41,086 bases of DNA from an uncultured Burkholderiales bacterium (GTDB lineage Bacteria > Pseudomonadota > Gammaproteobacteria > Burkholderiales > Burkholderiaceae_C): NCBI GenBank assembly GCA_903870145.1, contig CAIQBO010000055.1:1-41086 (forward strand). Direction: 5' to 3'. Every line of letters begins with the position of its first letter. Position 1 is the first letter of the stretch. The translations under genes were made by a program, and so were the position numbers. Of the stretch, positions 9,488 through 17,846 are shown piece by piece. A model generated the notes under the pieces. That model searched no databases. It saw only the letters and a program-made list of their open reading frames with translations, and was not told where the DNA came from.

Positions 9488-10029
9488 AAAAATTTCAAGT
9501 CAAGCCGGCCAACTACCACAGCGCTGAAGATTCGAAGGCTTTGGTTTTTTTGCTCAATGCTTATGCACTAGACCCCATGGGCGGTGGGCAAGCATTATCT
9601 TTAGAAGCCTCATCGCATCTGTGCGCTGACTTGGCCCAAATTTCTGGCGCTGTCAGCTTCATCGCTTGGCAACTTCCAGCCTCGGCGGCTGAGCCTGCAT
9701 CTGGGGCAGCGGCACAAACGAGCACCTCACTGGCCCTTGAGCCCATCGGTTTGATCAATTGCTTTGAAGGCTATTCCACCTTCAAAGCCAAGCCCTTGCT
9801 CAATGTGCACGACATTGCCGTTTTGCCCGCATTTCGGGGCCAAGGGGTTGGACAAGCCTTGCTCCAAGCCGCCCAAGACCATGCCCACGCGCGCGGCTGC
9901 TGCAAGCTCACATTGGAAGTTTTAAGCGGCAATCACCCCGCGCTGCAAAGCTACCGCCGCTTTGGATTTGCCCAATACGAACTCGACCCCAACGCAGGAC
10001 AAGCGCAGTTCATGCAAAAGTGGCTGTAA
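9484..10029 (+). CDS. GNAT-family N-acetyltransferase
   Basis: This 181-residue acetyltransferase of the GNAT superfamily transfers an acetyl group from acetyl-CoA to an unknown amine. Motif A is clear: [19 protein letters not shown], with the R/QxxGxG pyrophosphate loop, and the C-terminal part has [10 protein letters not shown], typical of motif B. The frame could start at 9451, but ATG 9484 forms an ATGA overlap with the gcvP stop, implying translational coupling. An Ala-rich insertion (about residues 65-80) lies before the core. Co-transcription with gcvTHP would place it under glycine control; a role there is not established. Confidence 0.85.
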   Translation: MKKFQVKPANYHSAEDSKALVFLLNAYALDPMGGGQALSLEASSHLCADLAQISGAVSFIAWQLPASAAEPASGAAAQTSTSLALEPIGLINCFEGYSTFKAKPLLNVHDIAVLPAFRGQGVGQALLQAAQDHAHARGCCKLTLEVLSGNHPALQSYRRFGFAQYELDPNAGQAQFMQKWL

Positions 10030-10042
10030 AGTCTCGACTTGC

Positions 10043-11977
10043 ATGACTTCTGAAAACTTTCGCGTCCTCAGCATCATCCCGCCGATGACGCAGCTGAACA
10101 CCCCCTACCCGTCAACCGCTTATTTGACGGGGTTTTTGCGCTCGCGCGGGGTGGACGCCGTGCAGGAAGATCTGGCTCTGGCCTTGATTTTGGGTCTTTT
10201 CACACCAGAAGGATTGGCTCAAGTTGCACAATGCGCCAAGGCCATGCCAGAAGCTGCACGCTCGGCCAGTGTGAATTTTTTCTTGGATTTTTTCCCTCGC
10301 TACCAACGCAGCATCTCGCTGGCCATTGCCTTTTTGCAAGGGCGCGACAACACCTTGAGCCACCGCATTGCCAGCCGCGATTTTTTGCCGGAAGGCCCGC
10401 GTTTCATGGCTTTAGAGGCATACGACGACGCAGATTCAGGCGACCCGTTGGCCTGGGCCTTTGGCGCCTTGGGTCAGCACGACAGGGCGCTCCATTTGGC
10501 CACTTTGTATTTGAACGACTTGGCCGATGTGCTGCGCGATGCGGTAGACAAGCGTTTTGAATTTGTGCGCTACGCTGAATCTTTGGCTGGCAGCCAAGCC
10601 AGTTTTGATCCCCTGGCCAAGGCCCTGGCAGCAGCGCCCACGTTGATAGACACGCATCTTCACGCCTTGACTGTGGCCGCCATTGAAAAACACCAACCGC
10701 AATTGGTTTTGTTGTCTGTGCCGTTTCCGGGCGCAGTCTATGCGGCCTTGCGAATTGCACAAACTTTGAAGGCACAATTTCCCGCAATCCAAATTGCTTT
10801 AGGCGGTGGTTTTGTCAACACCGAGTTGCGTGAGTTGTCCGATGTGCGCGTGTTTGACTTCGTCGACTTCGTGACATTGGATTCAGGTGAACGCCCCTTG
10901 TTGGCCTTGCTTGAACACCTGCAGGGCAAGCGCTCTGCAACGCGTTTGGTGCGCACATTCATTCGAAAAAACGAAAGCCCCGGCGTCAGCACAGGCAGCC
11001 AACGCGTACAACTCATGAATTGGTCAGAGCCCGATGTGCCCTTTGAAGAAGTCGGCACCGCCACATGGGAAGGCTTGCCACTGACCAAGTATTTGTCGCT
11101 CTTGGACATGCTCAACCCCATGCACCGCTTGTGGAGCGATGGCCGCTGGAACAAGCTGACAGTAGCCCATGGTTGTTACTGGAAAAAATGCAGTTTTTGT
11201 GACGTCAGCCTGGACTACATCCAGCGCTACGAAACGGCGTCTGCCAGCTTGCTGGTCGACCGCATTGAACAGATCGTGGCAGAAACTGGGCAAACAGGGT
11301 TTCACTTTGTAGATGAAGCTGCCCCGCCCAAAGTACTCAAAGCTTTGGCGCAAGAATTGCTGCGCCGTGAGGTTCATATTTCTTGGTGGGGCAACATTCG
11401 GTTTGAGAAAACTTTCACACCCGAGTTGGCTGAACTGTTGGCACAAAGCGGCTGCATTGCTCTGTCTGGCGGCCTGGAAGTGGCCTCTGACAGATTGCTC
11501 CAGTTGATGAAAAAAGGCGTCTCGGTTGCGCAAGTGGCGCAAGTGACTCAAAGTTTTTCACAGGCGGGTATTTTGGTACACGCCTACCTGATGTACGGCT
11601 TTCCAACACAAACCGTACAAGACACCGTAGACGCCTTGGAGTATGTGCGTCAGTTGTTTGAAAACGGCTGCATACAAAGTGGCTTTTTTCACCGCTTCAC
11701 CTGCACCGTGCACTCGCCCGTGGGTCTGAACCCCCAAGACTACGGCATTGAATTGCTGCCTCTGCCACCCGTGACATTTGCCAAGAACGATGTGGGCTTT
11801 GTAGACCCCACCGGCGTTGACCACGACCGTTTAGGGCTGGGTTTGAAAAAAGCAATTTACAACTACATGCACGGCGTTGGCATCGAAGAAGACGTTCGCA
11901 CTTGGTTTGATTTTCCAAAAAATCAATTGCCCAAAAGCAGCGTGCCGCGGCAAAAAATTGCCAAAGCGCTGGCTTAA
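10043..11977 (+). CDS. B12-binding-type radical SAM protein
   Basis: The 644-residue protein begins with a cobalamin-binding-like Rossmann domain (about residues 1-330; SVPFPG, ALGGGFVNTEL, DFVTLDSGERPL), followed by a radical SAM domain. The cluster cysteines are C378, C383 and C386, spaced CX4CX2C rather than the usual CX3CX2C. The GGLE-type segment at about 477 and a VHAYLMYGFPTQT stretch fit a radical SAM barrel. The DxHxxG motif of base-off B12 binding is not seen. ATG 10043 is 13 bases after the acetyltransferase stop, so it probably belongs to the same transcript. Product and substrate are unknown; it could methylate or rearrange a small molecule or peptide. Confidence 0.85.
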   Translation: MTSENFRVLSIIPPMTQLNTPYPSTAYLTGFLRSRGVDAVQEDLALALILGLFTPEGLAQVAQCAKAMPEAARSASVNFFLDFFPRYQRSISLAIAFLQGRDNTLSHRIASRDFLPEGPRFMALEAYDDADSGDPLAWAFGALGQHDRALHLATLYLNDLADVLRDAVDKRFEFVRYAESLAGSQASFDPLAKALAAAPTLIDTHLHALTVAAIEKHQPQLVLLSVPFPGAVYAALRIAQTLKAQFPAIQIALGGGFVNTELRELSDVRVFDFVDFVTLDSGERPLLALLEHLQGKRSATRLVRTFIRKNESPGVSTGSQRVQLMNWSEPDVPFEEVGTATWEGLPLTKYLSLLDMLNPMHRLWSDGRWNKLTVAHGCYWKKCSFCDVSLDYIQRYETASASLLVDRIEQIVAETGQTGFHFVDEAAPPKVLKALAQELLRREVHISWWGNIRFEKTFTPELAELLAQSGCIALSGGLEVASDRLLQLMKKGVSVAQVAQVTQSFSQAGILVHAYLMYGFPTQTVQDTVDALEYVRQLFENGCIQSGFFHRFTCTVHSPVGLNPQDYGIELLPLPPVTFAKNDVGFVDPTGVDHDRLGLGLKKAIYNYMHGVGIEEDVRTWFDFPKNQLPKSSVPRQKIAKALA

Positions 11978-12804
11978 TTCAAACTCAATGCATCCATGGA
12001 CAGCATGCCAAACATCACCTCGCGGCTGAGGTAGTTGATCTGCACATTCGCATTTGCGCCCCAAGCGGCCGCTCCCAAAGCAAAATACAAAGTTAAAAAA
12101 TGCTCATCGGTGGGGTGGGCTCGCACCGCATAGGGCGCACGGCGGCGGTAATCGAGCAAAGCTTCTTTGTCGCTGGCCAACAAGCCCGCTTCGATCCATT
12201 GGCTAAAGGCCAGCACATAAGGCAGAGCGGCGCTGCCCGAGCTGCTGCGAAACTCCGACAGGTTGTGCGTCATGCTGCCAGAGCCCAAGAGCAAGACACC
12301 TTGGGCACGCAATGAGGCCAATGCTTGTCCAATGGCATAGACCTCGGCAGGGCCAGCGCCATTGGGCAATGACACTTGAACCATGGGCACTTGGGCTTCA
12401 GGAAACAAATGCATCATGGGAACCCAAGCGCCATGGTCAAAAGCTTGCTGCGCATCGGCTTGTGCAGACAAGCCAGCTTGCGCGAGCAAGTCCAACACCT
12501 GTGCAGCCAACAGGGGCTGGCCAGGTGCTGGATACTGCAGTTCATAAAGTGCCGGTGGGAAACCACCAAAGTCATGCCATGTCGGGGGCTTTGACTGCGT
12601 CATCACACGCAAGCCGCTGGACATCCAATGCGGCGTCATCACCACCACTGCCTTGGGCAAGCCTGTGCGCTGCTGCAATTGCTTGGACCAAGCGGTCAAG
12701 GCAGGGCCCGTGCTGCCAGGCTCCAAAGCAAAGGTGGGGGCGCCGTGCGAGACGAACAAAACCGGCATCAGGTTGCCGACCGAAGCTTGTAGAGAATCGA
12801 TCAC
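11974..12804 (-). CDS. ygiD: LigB/DODA-type extradiol dioxygenase (YgiD-like)
   Basis: This protein belongs to the class III extradiol ring-cleavage dioxygenases in the group of E. coli YgiD and plant 4,5-DOPA dioxygenase, which use a His-coordinated metal. Characteristic blocks are MPVLFVSHGAP near the N terminus, VVVMTPHW, a HGAWVPMMHLFPEA block, GSGSMTHNL and HPTDEHFLTLYFALGAA, which together supply the metal and catalytic histidines. The start is uncertain: GTG 12804 gives 276 residues close to the family length and follows the upstream stop by four bases, while ATG 12768 gives 264. The natural substrate is unknown. Its stop codon shares TTAA with the convergent radical SAM gene. Confidence 0.85.
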   Translation of the reverse strand: MIDSLQASVGNLMPVLFVSHGAPTFALEPGSTGPALTAWSKQLQQRTGLPKAVVVMTPHWMSSGLRVMTQSKPPTWHDFGGFPPALYELQYPAPGQPLLAAQVLDLLAQAGLSAQADAQQAFDHGAWVPMMHLFPEAQVPMVQVSLPNGAGPAEVYAIGQALASLRAQGVLLLGSGSMTHNLSEFRSSSGSAALPYVLAFSQWIEAGLLASDKEALLDYRRRAPYAVRAHPTDEHFLTLYFALGAAAWGANANVQINYLSREVMFGMLSMDALSLN

Positions 12805-12808
12805 AGGC

Positions 12809-13468
12809 TTAGGATTCTTCTGTTGCAATGCGTCGCAAGGCTTGCTCAAACACGGCAGCGGGTTGGCCGCCCGAGATCAAATGACGGTCATTGATGATCA
12901 CTGCAGGCACAGAATGGATGCCCGCTTGCTGGTAAAACTTCTCTTGCGCACGAACCTCTTGCGCATAAGTTTGCTCAGCCAAAATAGTTGTCGCTTGACT
13001 CACATCCAAGCCCACTTGTGCCACACAAGCCAACAAGACTTCATCGGATTCCACACATTCCGCGCGGCCTTGGTAGGCTTGCAACAATGCTTTTTTCAGC
13101 GCATGTTGACTGCCAGAGGGGCCTTGTGCGCCAGCCCAATACAAAAGTCGGTGCGCGTTGAATGTGTTGTAGACCCGGCCTCGACCACCCGGGTTAAAAA
13201 CAAACCCAACCTCCTCCCCTCGGGCCCGAATGGTCTCGCGAATTTGGGCTTGCTGCTGGGCCGTGGAGCCGTATTTTTGGGTCAAATGTTCACCCAAATC
13301 TTGTCCACCAGGGGGCATCTGGGGGTTGAGTTCAAAGGGCTGGAAATGCAGTTGCACCTGCACTTGCCCCTCGAGTTGCTGCAGGGCTTGCTCTAAAGCG
13401 CCCAAACCCACAGCGCACCAGGGGCAAGCGATGTCAGAGACGAAATCAATTTTTAAATGTGTGCTCAT
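12809..13468 (-). CDS. DsbA-family oxidoreductase, FrnE-like
   Basis: This 219-residue thioredoxin-fold protein of the DsbA/FrnE group has its CPWC redox motif at residues 15-18 (DFVSDIACPWCAVG). No signal peptide is visible, so it is cytoplasmic, unlike classical DsbA. The family includes polyketide-associated FrnE and 2-hydroxychromene-2-carboxylate isomerase relatives. A C-terminal IHSVPAVIINDRHLISGGQPA block contains the cis-Pro loop. ATG 13468 was chosen because it begins just before the first beta strand; the frame runs open to 13561. It is immediately upstream of the YgiD-like gene and probably co-transcribed with it. Confidence 0.87.
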   Translation of the reverse strand: MSTHLKIDFVSDIACPWCAVGLGALEQALQQLEGQVQVQLHFQPFELNPQMPPGGQDLGEHLTQKYGSTAQQQAQIRETIRARGEEVGFVFNPGGRGRVYNTFNAHRLLYWAGAQGPSGSQHALKKALLQAYQGRAECVESDEVLLACVAQVGLDVSQATTILAEQTYAQEVRAQEKFYQQAGIHSVPAVIINDRHLISGGQPAAVFEQALRRIATEES

Positions 13469-13575
13469 GCTTAAATTTTCGCAGCAAAACACAGATATTG
13501 CAGCAAATATTGGAAAATCAAGCTGTGCTAAACAGGTATGCTCACAAACACCAAGGCCCATCGATGAGGAAAACC

Positions 13576-14022
13576 ATGAAAATTTTGACCTTGAACGGCA
13601 TCAACTTGAACATGTTTGGCAAACGTGATCCGGCGCAATACGGCAGCATCACACTGGCTGAGATTGACGCACAGCTCCAACAATTAGGCCAAGAATTAGG
13701 CGCACAAGTGGAGTGCTTTCAAACCAATTTTGAAGGCGCCATGGTCGAACGCATTCATCAAGCGCACAGCGATTTGGTCGACGCCGTGATCATCAATGCA
13801 GGGGCTTGGACCCACTACAGCTACGGCCTTCGCGATGCGTTGGCGATTTTGAAGTGCCCCATCATTGAGGTGCACATGTCCAACATCCATGCCCGCGAAG
13901 CCTTTCGGCATCACTCGGTGATTGCAGAGTTGACCAAAGGCCAAATAGCCGGCTTTGGCGCTGACAGTTATCTGCTGGGCTTGCGCGCTGCCGTTGCGGC
14001 AGTGCACAACCTCAAGGCTTAA
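13576..14022 (+). CDS. aroQ: Type II 3-dehydroquinate dehydratase
   Basis: This enzyme converts 3-dehydroquinate to 3-dehydroshikimate (shikimate pathway or quinate catabolism). The 148 residues match the type II family. Active-site residues are all present: Arg17 and Tyr22 of the flexible lid (GKRDPAQYG), Asn74 and His80 (INAGAWTH), His100 (IEVHMSNIHAREAF) and Arg111. Deviations are GIN instead of the usual GPN at residues 8-10 and a Tyr pair after the catalytic His. GAGGA lies just before ATG 13576. It stands alone; in many Burkholderiales aroQ is beside accBC, so this may be a second copy. Confidence 0.88.
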   Translation: MKILTLNGINLNMFGKRDPAQYGSITLAEIDAQLQQLGQELGAQVECFQTNFEGAMVERIHQAHSDLVDAVIINAGAWTHYSYGLRDALAILKCPIIEVHMSNIHAREAFRHHSVIAELTKGQIAGFGADSYLLGLRAAVAAVHNLKA

Positions 14023-14900
14023 AGCAAGGCCTGCGTTAAGGCCTCGTGAAAGGCCTCTGGGGCTTCAAATTGAACCCAGTGGCCCGCACCCCCAATAACC
14101 TGCCAGGAACCCCACCGTGGCACAGTTTGACGCATCAGCGCTTGAACCTCGTTCAAGCGGCCGCGGTACAACGCATCGAACTCACCATAAATCACATGAA
14201 CCATGCATGGCAGCAGCGGCAGGGTTTCGGCCACGATCAGGGTTTGTGACAGGCGCCTGCGGAGCATCCGATCACGCACCACGTTGCCTGTGTGCACCGC
14301 CATGGCCAAAGCGTCCAGGCGTTCAGGCTTGTGCAACATCAAGGTCAATAAATTGTGTCGATGCGCAGCCTCTTGTTCTGGCGCAGTGCGCAGATGCCGC
14401 CAAGCTTTCAAAGCAACGCGATCGGGTACCGTCAAGCCCAAGCCTGGCGCCCCCACCATGACCAACTGCTTTGCAACACCTGGGTGCTGGGCCAACCACA
14501 AGGCTGCTGTCATGGCACCAAAGGAGAACCCCACCACATCCGTTTGCTCATTTTGTTTCAGTGCCAAAAATCCTTGCTGCAAAGGCGCGACCATGGCATC
14601 GGCATCCCAACCGCTAGGGGGCGCTGCCGAATCGCCAAAGCCGGGCAAGTCAGGCACTAAAACACGCCGCCCTTTGGCCACCCATGGGGCAATGTTGCGA
14701 ACCCAATGCGTCCAACTGCCGCTGCCACCATGCAACAAAATCAAGGCCGGCGCATCTACCGGTCCAAAGCCATGCCAAACCATGCCGCCGGGCGTGACGT
14801 ATTGAACGCCCCCAGCCAGCACTTGGGCGACATCACCTGGCAAGGCCGCGCGGATGTTCGGCTCCAGCGTGATCGGTTCGCCTTTCTGAATAGGACTCAT
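14019..14900 (-). CDS. Alpha/beta hydrolase
   Basis: This is a 293-residue alpha/beta-hydrolase of the MhpC/BphD-like or haloperoxidase-like group. The oxyanion region is LLHGGSGSWTHWVRN, the nucleophile elbow is GFSFGAMT with Ser at its centre, a late YGEFDALY likely holds the acid, and GGAGHWVQFE carries the catalytic His. Its ATG has a close AGG. It is the last gene of a minus-strand run with the MFS transporter, and its stop overlaps the aroQ stop (TTAA). Proximity to a dioxygenase and an HcaT-like transporter hints at aromatic-compound breakdown, but that is inference. Confidence 0.82.
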   Translation of the reverse strand: MSPIQKGEPITLEPNIRAALPGDVAQVLAGGVQYVTPGGMVWHGFGPVDAPALILLHGGSGSWTHWVRNIAPWVAKGRRVLVPDLPGFGDSAAPPSGWDADAMVAPLQQGFLALKQNEQTDVVGFSFGAMTAALWLAQHPGVAKQLVMVGAPGLGLTVPDRVALKAWRHLRTAPEQEAAHRHNLLTLMLHKPERLDALAMAVHTGNVVRDRMLRRRLSQTLIVAETLPLLPCMVHVIYGEFDALYRGRLNEVQALMRQTVPRWGSWQVIGGAGHWVQFEAPEAFHEALTQALL

Positions 14901-14909
14901 ACCTGCATT

Positions 14910-16103
14910 TCAGTTCAGCCGGTTCGAGTTAGCCGGATGCTGCATGCGCCAAACTTTGTAAGAAGCAACACTGGCCAGCAACGCTGTGCCCATGGATGCC
15001 CAATAAACACTTTGTAAACCCAAACGGTCACTGAGCAAGCCCCCCAACAGGCCGCCGATGACGCCCGGAAAGCCATAGGCCACCACGGTGTACAGCGCTT
15101 GTCCTCGGCCACGCAAACGGCCCGGGAAATGGTGCGACAAAAGCGCTATGCATGCTGTGTGGTGCGCCGCAAAAGTCAATGCATGCAGTGCCTGTGCAAT
15201 CAGCAAGACCCACAAAACATGCGCCCATTGCGCTGTTAAACCCATGCGCAGCAACATGGCCAATGAACACGCCAACAACCAACCGGTCAATGGAAGTTTA
15301 GGCATCCATTTGGACTGCGTGTAAAACCAAAAAATCTCCACCACCACCGAGACTGCCCATAGCAGGCCAATCCATGTTTTGCTGTAGCCCAATGAGTCTA
15401 AAAACAAAGAGAAAAACACATACACACCCATGTGAGACAACACATGAAAAAATGCCGCAATGAAAAACCACTGAACTTGCTGCTGACGCAGCACCGGCCC
15501 GACTTGACGTTTGACATCATGGTTGGGCACGGTCTCTTTCAAATCTGGCAAAAGCCAGACGCTCAGGGTCACAGCCAGCAAAGTCAAAACAGTCCAAGCT
15601 GGAAAATCGCGCATTGAAAAATGTTCAAACCACGCGCCCGCCATGAACACCGTGATCAAAAATCCGAGCGAACCAAACAGCCGCACGCGGCCGTAGCGTT
15701 TGGCATCGAAGGCTCCGCCTTGGCTGACCAAATGGGCCATTGCCGCTTCGCTCATGGGCATCATGGAGCTGGTGTGGGTGAACATGACCAACAAAATCAC
15801 ACCCAAGCCAACGGGTCCTGGCTCCAACCACAGGAAGGTGGCGCACAGCAAAGCCACAGTAGCGCCATAGCGCAACAACTTGACACGCTCACCCGTATGG
15901 TCACTCAACCACCCCCACCCATAAGGCGCAAACAAGCGCGTAGCCGCTTGCAAGGATGTGAGAACGCTGATGGCCAGCAGGCCATAGCCCAGCTCTTTCA
16001 ACCACAAAGGCAAGTAGGGGTTGAAAAAACCAATGTGCGCAAAGTAACTGGCAGACACGGCTGCAAAAGGCAGCAGCTGCCGTCTACGGACCAAAGCATT
16101 CAT
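14910..16103 (-). CDS. MFS transporter, HcaT-like (phenylpropionate permease family)
   Basis: The 397-residue integral membrane protein has about 12 hydrophobic segments. The N terminus ASYFAHIGFFNPYLPLWLKELGYG and the following GWGWLSDHTGER (a motif-A-like loop between TM2 and TM3) match the MFS_1-like/HcaT and NupG-LacY-type transporters. It is predicted to import a small organic acid or sugar by proton symport; the substrate is not readable. It lies nine bases upstream of the alpha/beta hydrolase and 16 bases after the aroC stop, so aroC, transporter and hydrolase may share a transcript. Confidence 0.83.
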   Translation of the reverse strand: MNALVRRRQLLPFAAVSASYFAHIGFFNPYLPLWLKELGYGLLAISVLTSLQAATRLFAPYGWGWLSDHTGERVKLLRYGATVALLCATFLWLEPGPVGLGVILLVMFTHTSSMMPMSEAAMAHLVSQGGAFDAKRYGRVRLFGSLGFLITVFMAGAWFEHFSMRDFPAWTVLTLLAVTLSVWLLPDLKETVPNHDVKRQVGPVLRQQQVQWFFIAAFFHVLSHMGVYVFFSLFLDSLGYSKTWIGLLWAVSVVVEIFWFYTQSKWMPKLPLTGWLLACSLAMLLRMGLTAQWAHVLWVLLIAQALHALTFAAHHTACIALLSHHFPGRLRGRGQALYTVVAYGFPGVIGGLLGGLLSDRLGLQSVYWASMGTALLASVASYKVWRMQHPANSNRLN

Positions 16104-16119
16104 GGGCTAAGTGGGCCCT

Positions 16120-17214
16120 TCAAGGCTGGCCAGGAATCGGCGGCAAAGCGTGTTGCACATCGCCGCATTGCGCGCGGTGTTGCAACGCATGGTCAATCAA
16201 GACCAAGGCCAGCATGGCTTGCGCAATCGGGGTGGCGCGAAGGCCCACACAGGGGTCGTGGCGCCCCTTGGTCTGCACTTGCACTTCATGGCCTTGCGTG
16301 TCGATGGAGGGCTTGGGAATCAAAATTGAGCTGGTGGGCTTGACCACAATGGACACTTCAATGTCTTGCCCTGTGCTGATGCCGCCCAGCACGCCGCCAG
16401 CGTTGTTGCCGATAAAACCCTGGGGCGTCAAGGCATCACCATGCACACTGCCTTTTTGCGTCACAGCGCTGAAACCGGCGCCAATTTCCACACCTTTGAC
16501 CGCATTGATGCCCATCATGGCGTAGGCAATGTCAGCGTCTAACTTGTCAAACAAAGGCTGGCCCCACCCGGGCGGCACGCCTTGCGCGACCACGCGCAAA
16601 CGTGCACCGCAAGAATCACCACTTTTGCGCAAGTCGTTCATGTAATGCTCCAAAGCCGAGACATCGGCCAGCGGGGCAAAGAAGGGGTTGCTGTGCACAT
16701 GCGCCCAGCTTTCAAAAGCAATCGGCAACTCTCCAATTTGGGTCATGCAACCCTGAAATGTGATGCCGTGCTGCTGCGCCAACCATTTCTTGGCCACAGC
16801 GCCTGCAGCCACCATCGGCGCGGTCAATCTGGCTGAAGACCGACCACCCCCGCGCGGATCGCGCAGGCCGTATTTACGCCAGTAAGTGTAGTCGGCGTGG
16901 CCAGGTCGAAAGGTGTCAACCAAATCGCCGTAATCTTTGCTGCGCTGATCGGTGTTGGGAATCAGCAAGCAAATGGGTGTGCCGGTGGTCACGCCTTGGT
17001 AGACCCCCGATAGAATCTGAACCGTGTCGCTTTCATTGCGCTGCGTGACAAATTTGGAAGTGCCTGGGCGGCGCCGGTCCAGATCGGGCTGAATGTCGGC
17101 TTCTGACAAGTTCATGCCTGGAGGACAGCCGTCAATCACACAACCGATGGCCGGGCCGTGTGACTCGCCAAAGTTGCTGACGCAAAAAAGTGTGCCGAAA
17201 GTATTACCGCTCAT
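16120..17214 (-). CDS. aroC: Chorismate synthase
   Basis: AroC makes chorismate from 5-enolpyruvylshikimate-3-phosphate using reduced FMN, the last common step of aromatic amino acid synthesis. The 364 residues are full length. Signature stretches are [20 protein letters not shown] at the N terminus, [31 protein letters not shown] followed by [13 protein letters not shown], and [12 protein letters not shown] 17214 begins [10 protein letters not shown], the standard start, so the longer frame to 17250 is rejected. It follows the CBS-domain gene on the same strand. Confidence 0.97.
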   Translation of the reverse strand: MSGNTFGTLFCVSNFGESHGPAIGCVIDGCPPGMNLSEADIQPDLDRRRPGTSKFVTQRNESDTVQILSGVYQGVTTGTPICLLIPNTDQRSKDYGDLVDTFRPGHADYTYWRKYGLRDPRGGGRSSARLTAPMVAAGAVAKKWLAQQHGITFQGCMTQIGELPIAFESWAHVHSNPFFAPLADVSALEHYMNDLRKSGDSCGARLRVVAQGVPPGWGQPLFDKLDADIAYAMMGINAVKGVEIGAGFSAVTQKGSVHGDALTPQGFIGNNAGGVLGGISTGQDIEVSIVVKPTSSILIPKPSIDTQGHEVQVQTKGRHDPCVGLRATPIAQAMLALVLIDHALQHRAQCGDVQHALPPIPGQP

Positions 17215-17254
17215 GCACTGGATTATCCCAGAGCCTGAGAAGGGGCGCAAAATT

Positions 17255-17267
17255 GCCTGTTTCAGGC
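17255..17267 (-). terminator. Weak hairpin between the CBS gene and aroC
   Basis: Minus strand GCCTG-AAA-CAGGC followed by AATTTT. It overlaps the stop codon of the CBS-domain gene. The stem is only 5 bp and the T run is short, so it may only attenuate read-through into aroC. Confidence 0.3.
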
Positions 17268-17723
17268 TTTGGCGGGGCTTTTCTCGTCAGGCTCAGGCCA
17301 ATCTCGTATGTAGGCTTTGAGCATTTGGTTTTCAAAATTTTGACTGTCCACCACGGCCTTGGCGACATCGTAAAAACTGATCACACCCATCAGTCGGTTG
17401 CTGTCCATGACAGGCATGTAGCGTGTGTGGCGGTTGAGCATCATGCGCCGCACTTCGTCCATGGCGGTTTCGCTGGTGCATGTCATGGGTGCATCGTCCA
17501 TGGCTTTTCGCACCAAGGTTTTACCCACTTGCCCGCCGTTGTTGTTGATGGTTTGAATGACTTCTCGAAAAGTCAGCATGCCAACCAAGTCACCATGCTC
17601 CATGACCACCAACGAGCCGATGTCTTTGTCGGACATGATTTGAATGGCCAAAGACAAGGGCTCGTCAGGGGTGACGGTGATCAAGCTGTTGCCTTTGACG
17701 CGAAGGATGTCACTGACTTTCAT
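17262..17723 (-). CDS. CBS-domain protein (paired CBS domains)
   Basis: The 153-residue protein consists almost entirely of two CBS domains: residues about 8-60 ([27 protein letters not shown]) and about 78-135 ([28 protein letters not shown], then [14 protein letters not shown]). Such Bateman modules bind adenosyl ligands such as AMP, ATP or NADH and act as energy sensors, but no effector domain is attached and the partner is unknown. A GGGAGA Shine-Dalgarno precedes the ATG. It is divergent from metY. Confidence 0.9.
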   Translation of the reverse strand: MKVSDILRVKGNSLITVTPDEPLSLAIQIMSDKDIGSLVVMEHGDLVGMLTFREVIQTINNNGGQVGKTLVRKAMDDAPMTCTSETAMDEVRRMMLNRHTRYMPVMDSNRLMGVISFYDVAKAVVDSQNFENQMLKAYIRDWPEPDEKSPAKA

Positions 17724-17799
17724 AGCGGTCTCCCTTGAGGATTTGCAAACACGGCTTTTAAACGCTCAATATAGCCCACAATGCTGGTTAATCATAGAT

Positions 17800-17811
17800 G
17801 CAAGCGCTTGC
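17800..17811. promoter_or_regulatory. 12-bp palindrome in the metY leader
   Basis: GCAAGCGCTTGC is a perfect inverted repeat 36 bases before the metY start. Size and place suit an operator. It shares the core AAGCGCTT with the LacI-type operators of the glucan locus but has different outer bases, so the same regulator is not assumed. It could also be a chance palindrome. Confidence 0.3.
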
Positions 17812-17846
17812 CCCAAACTTTCAATTTTTCTTGATGGAGATCAAAC

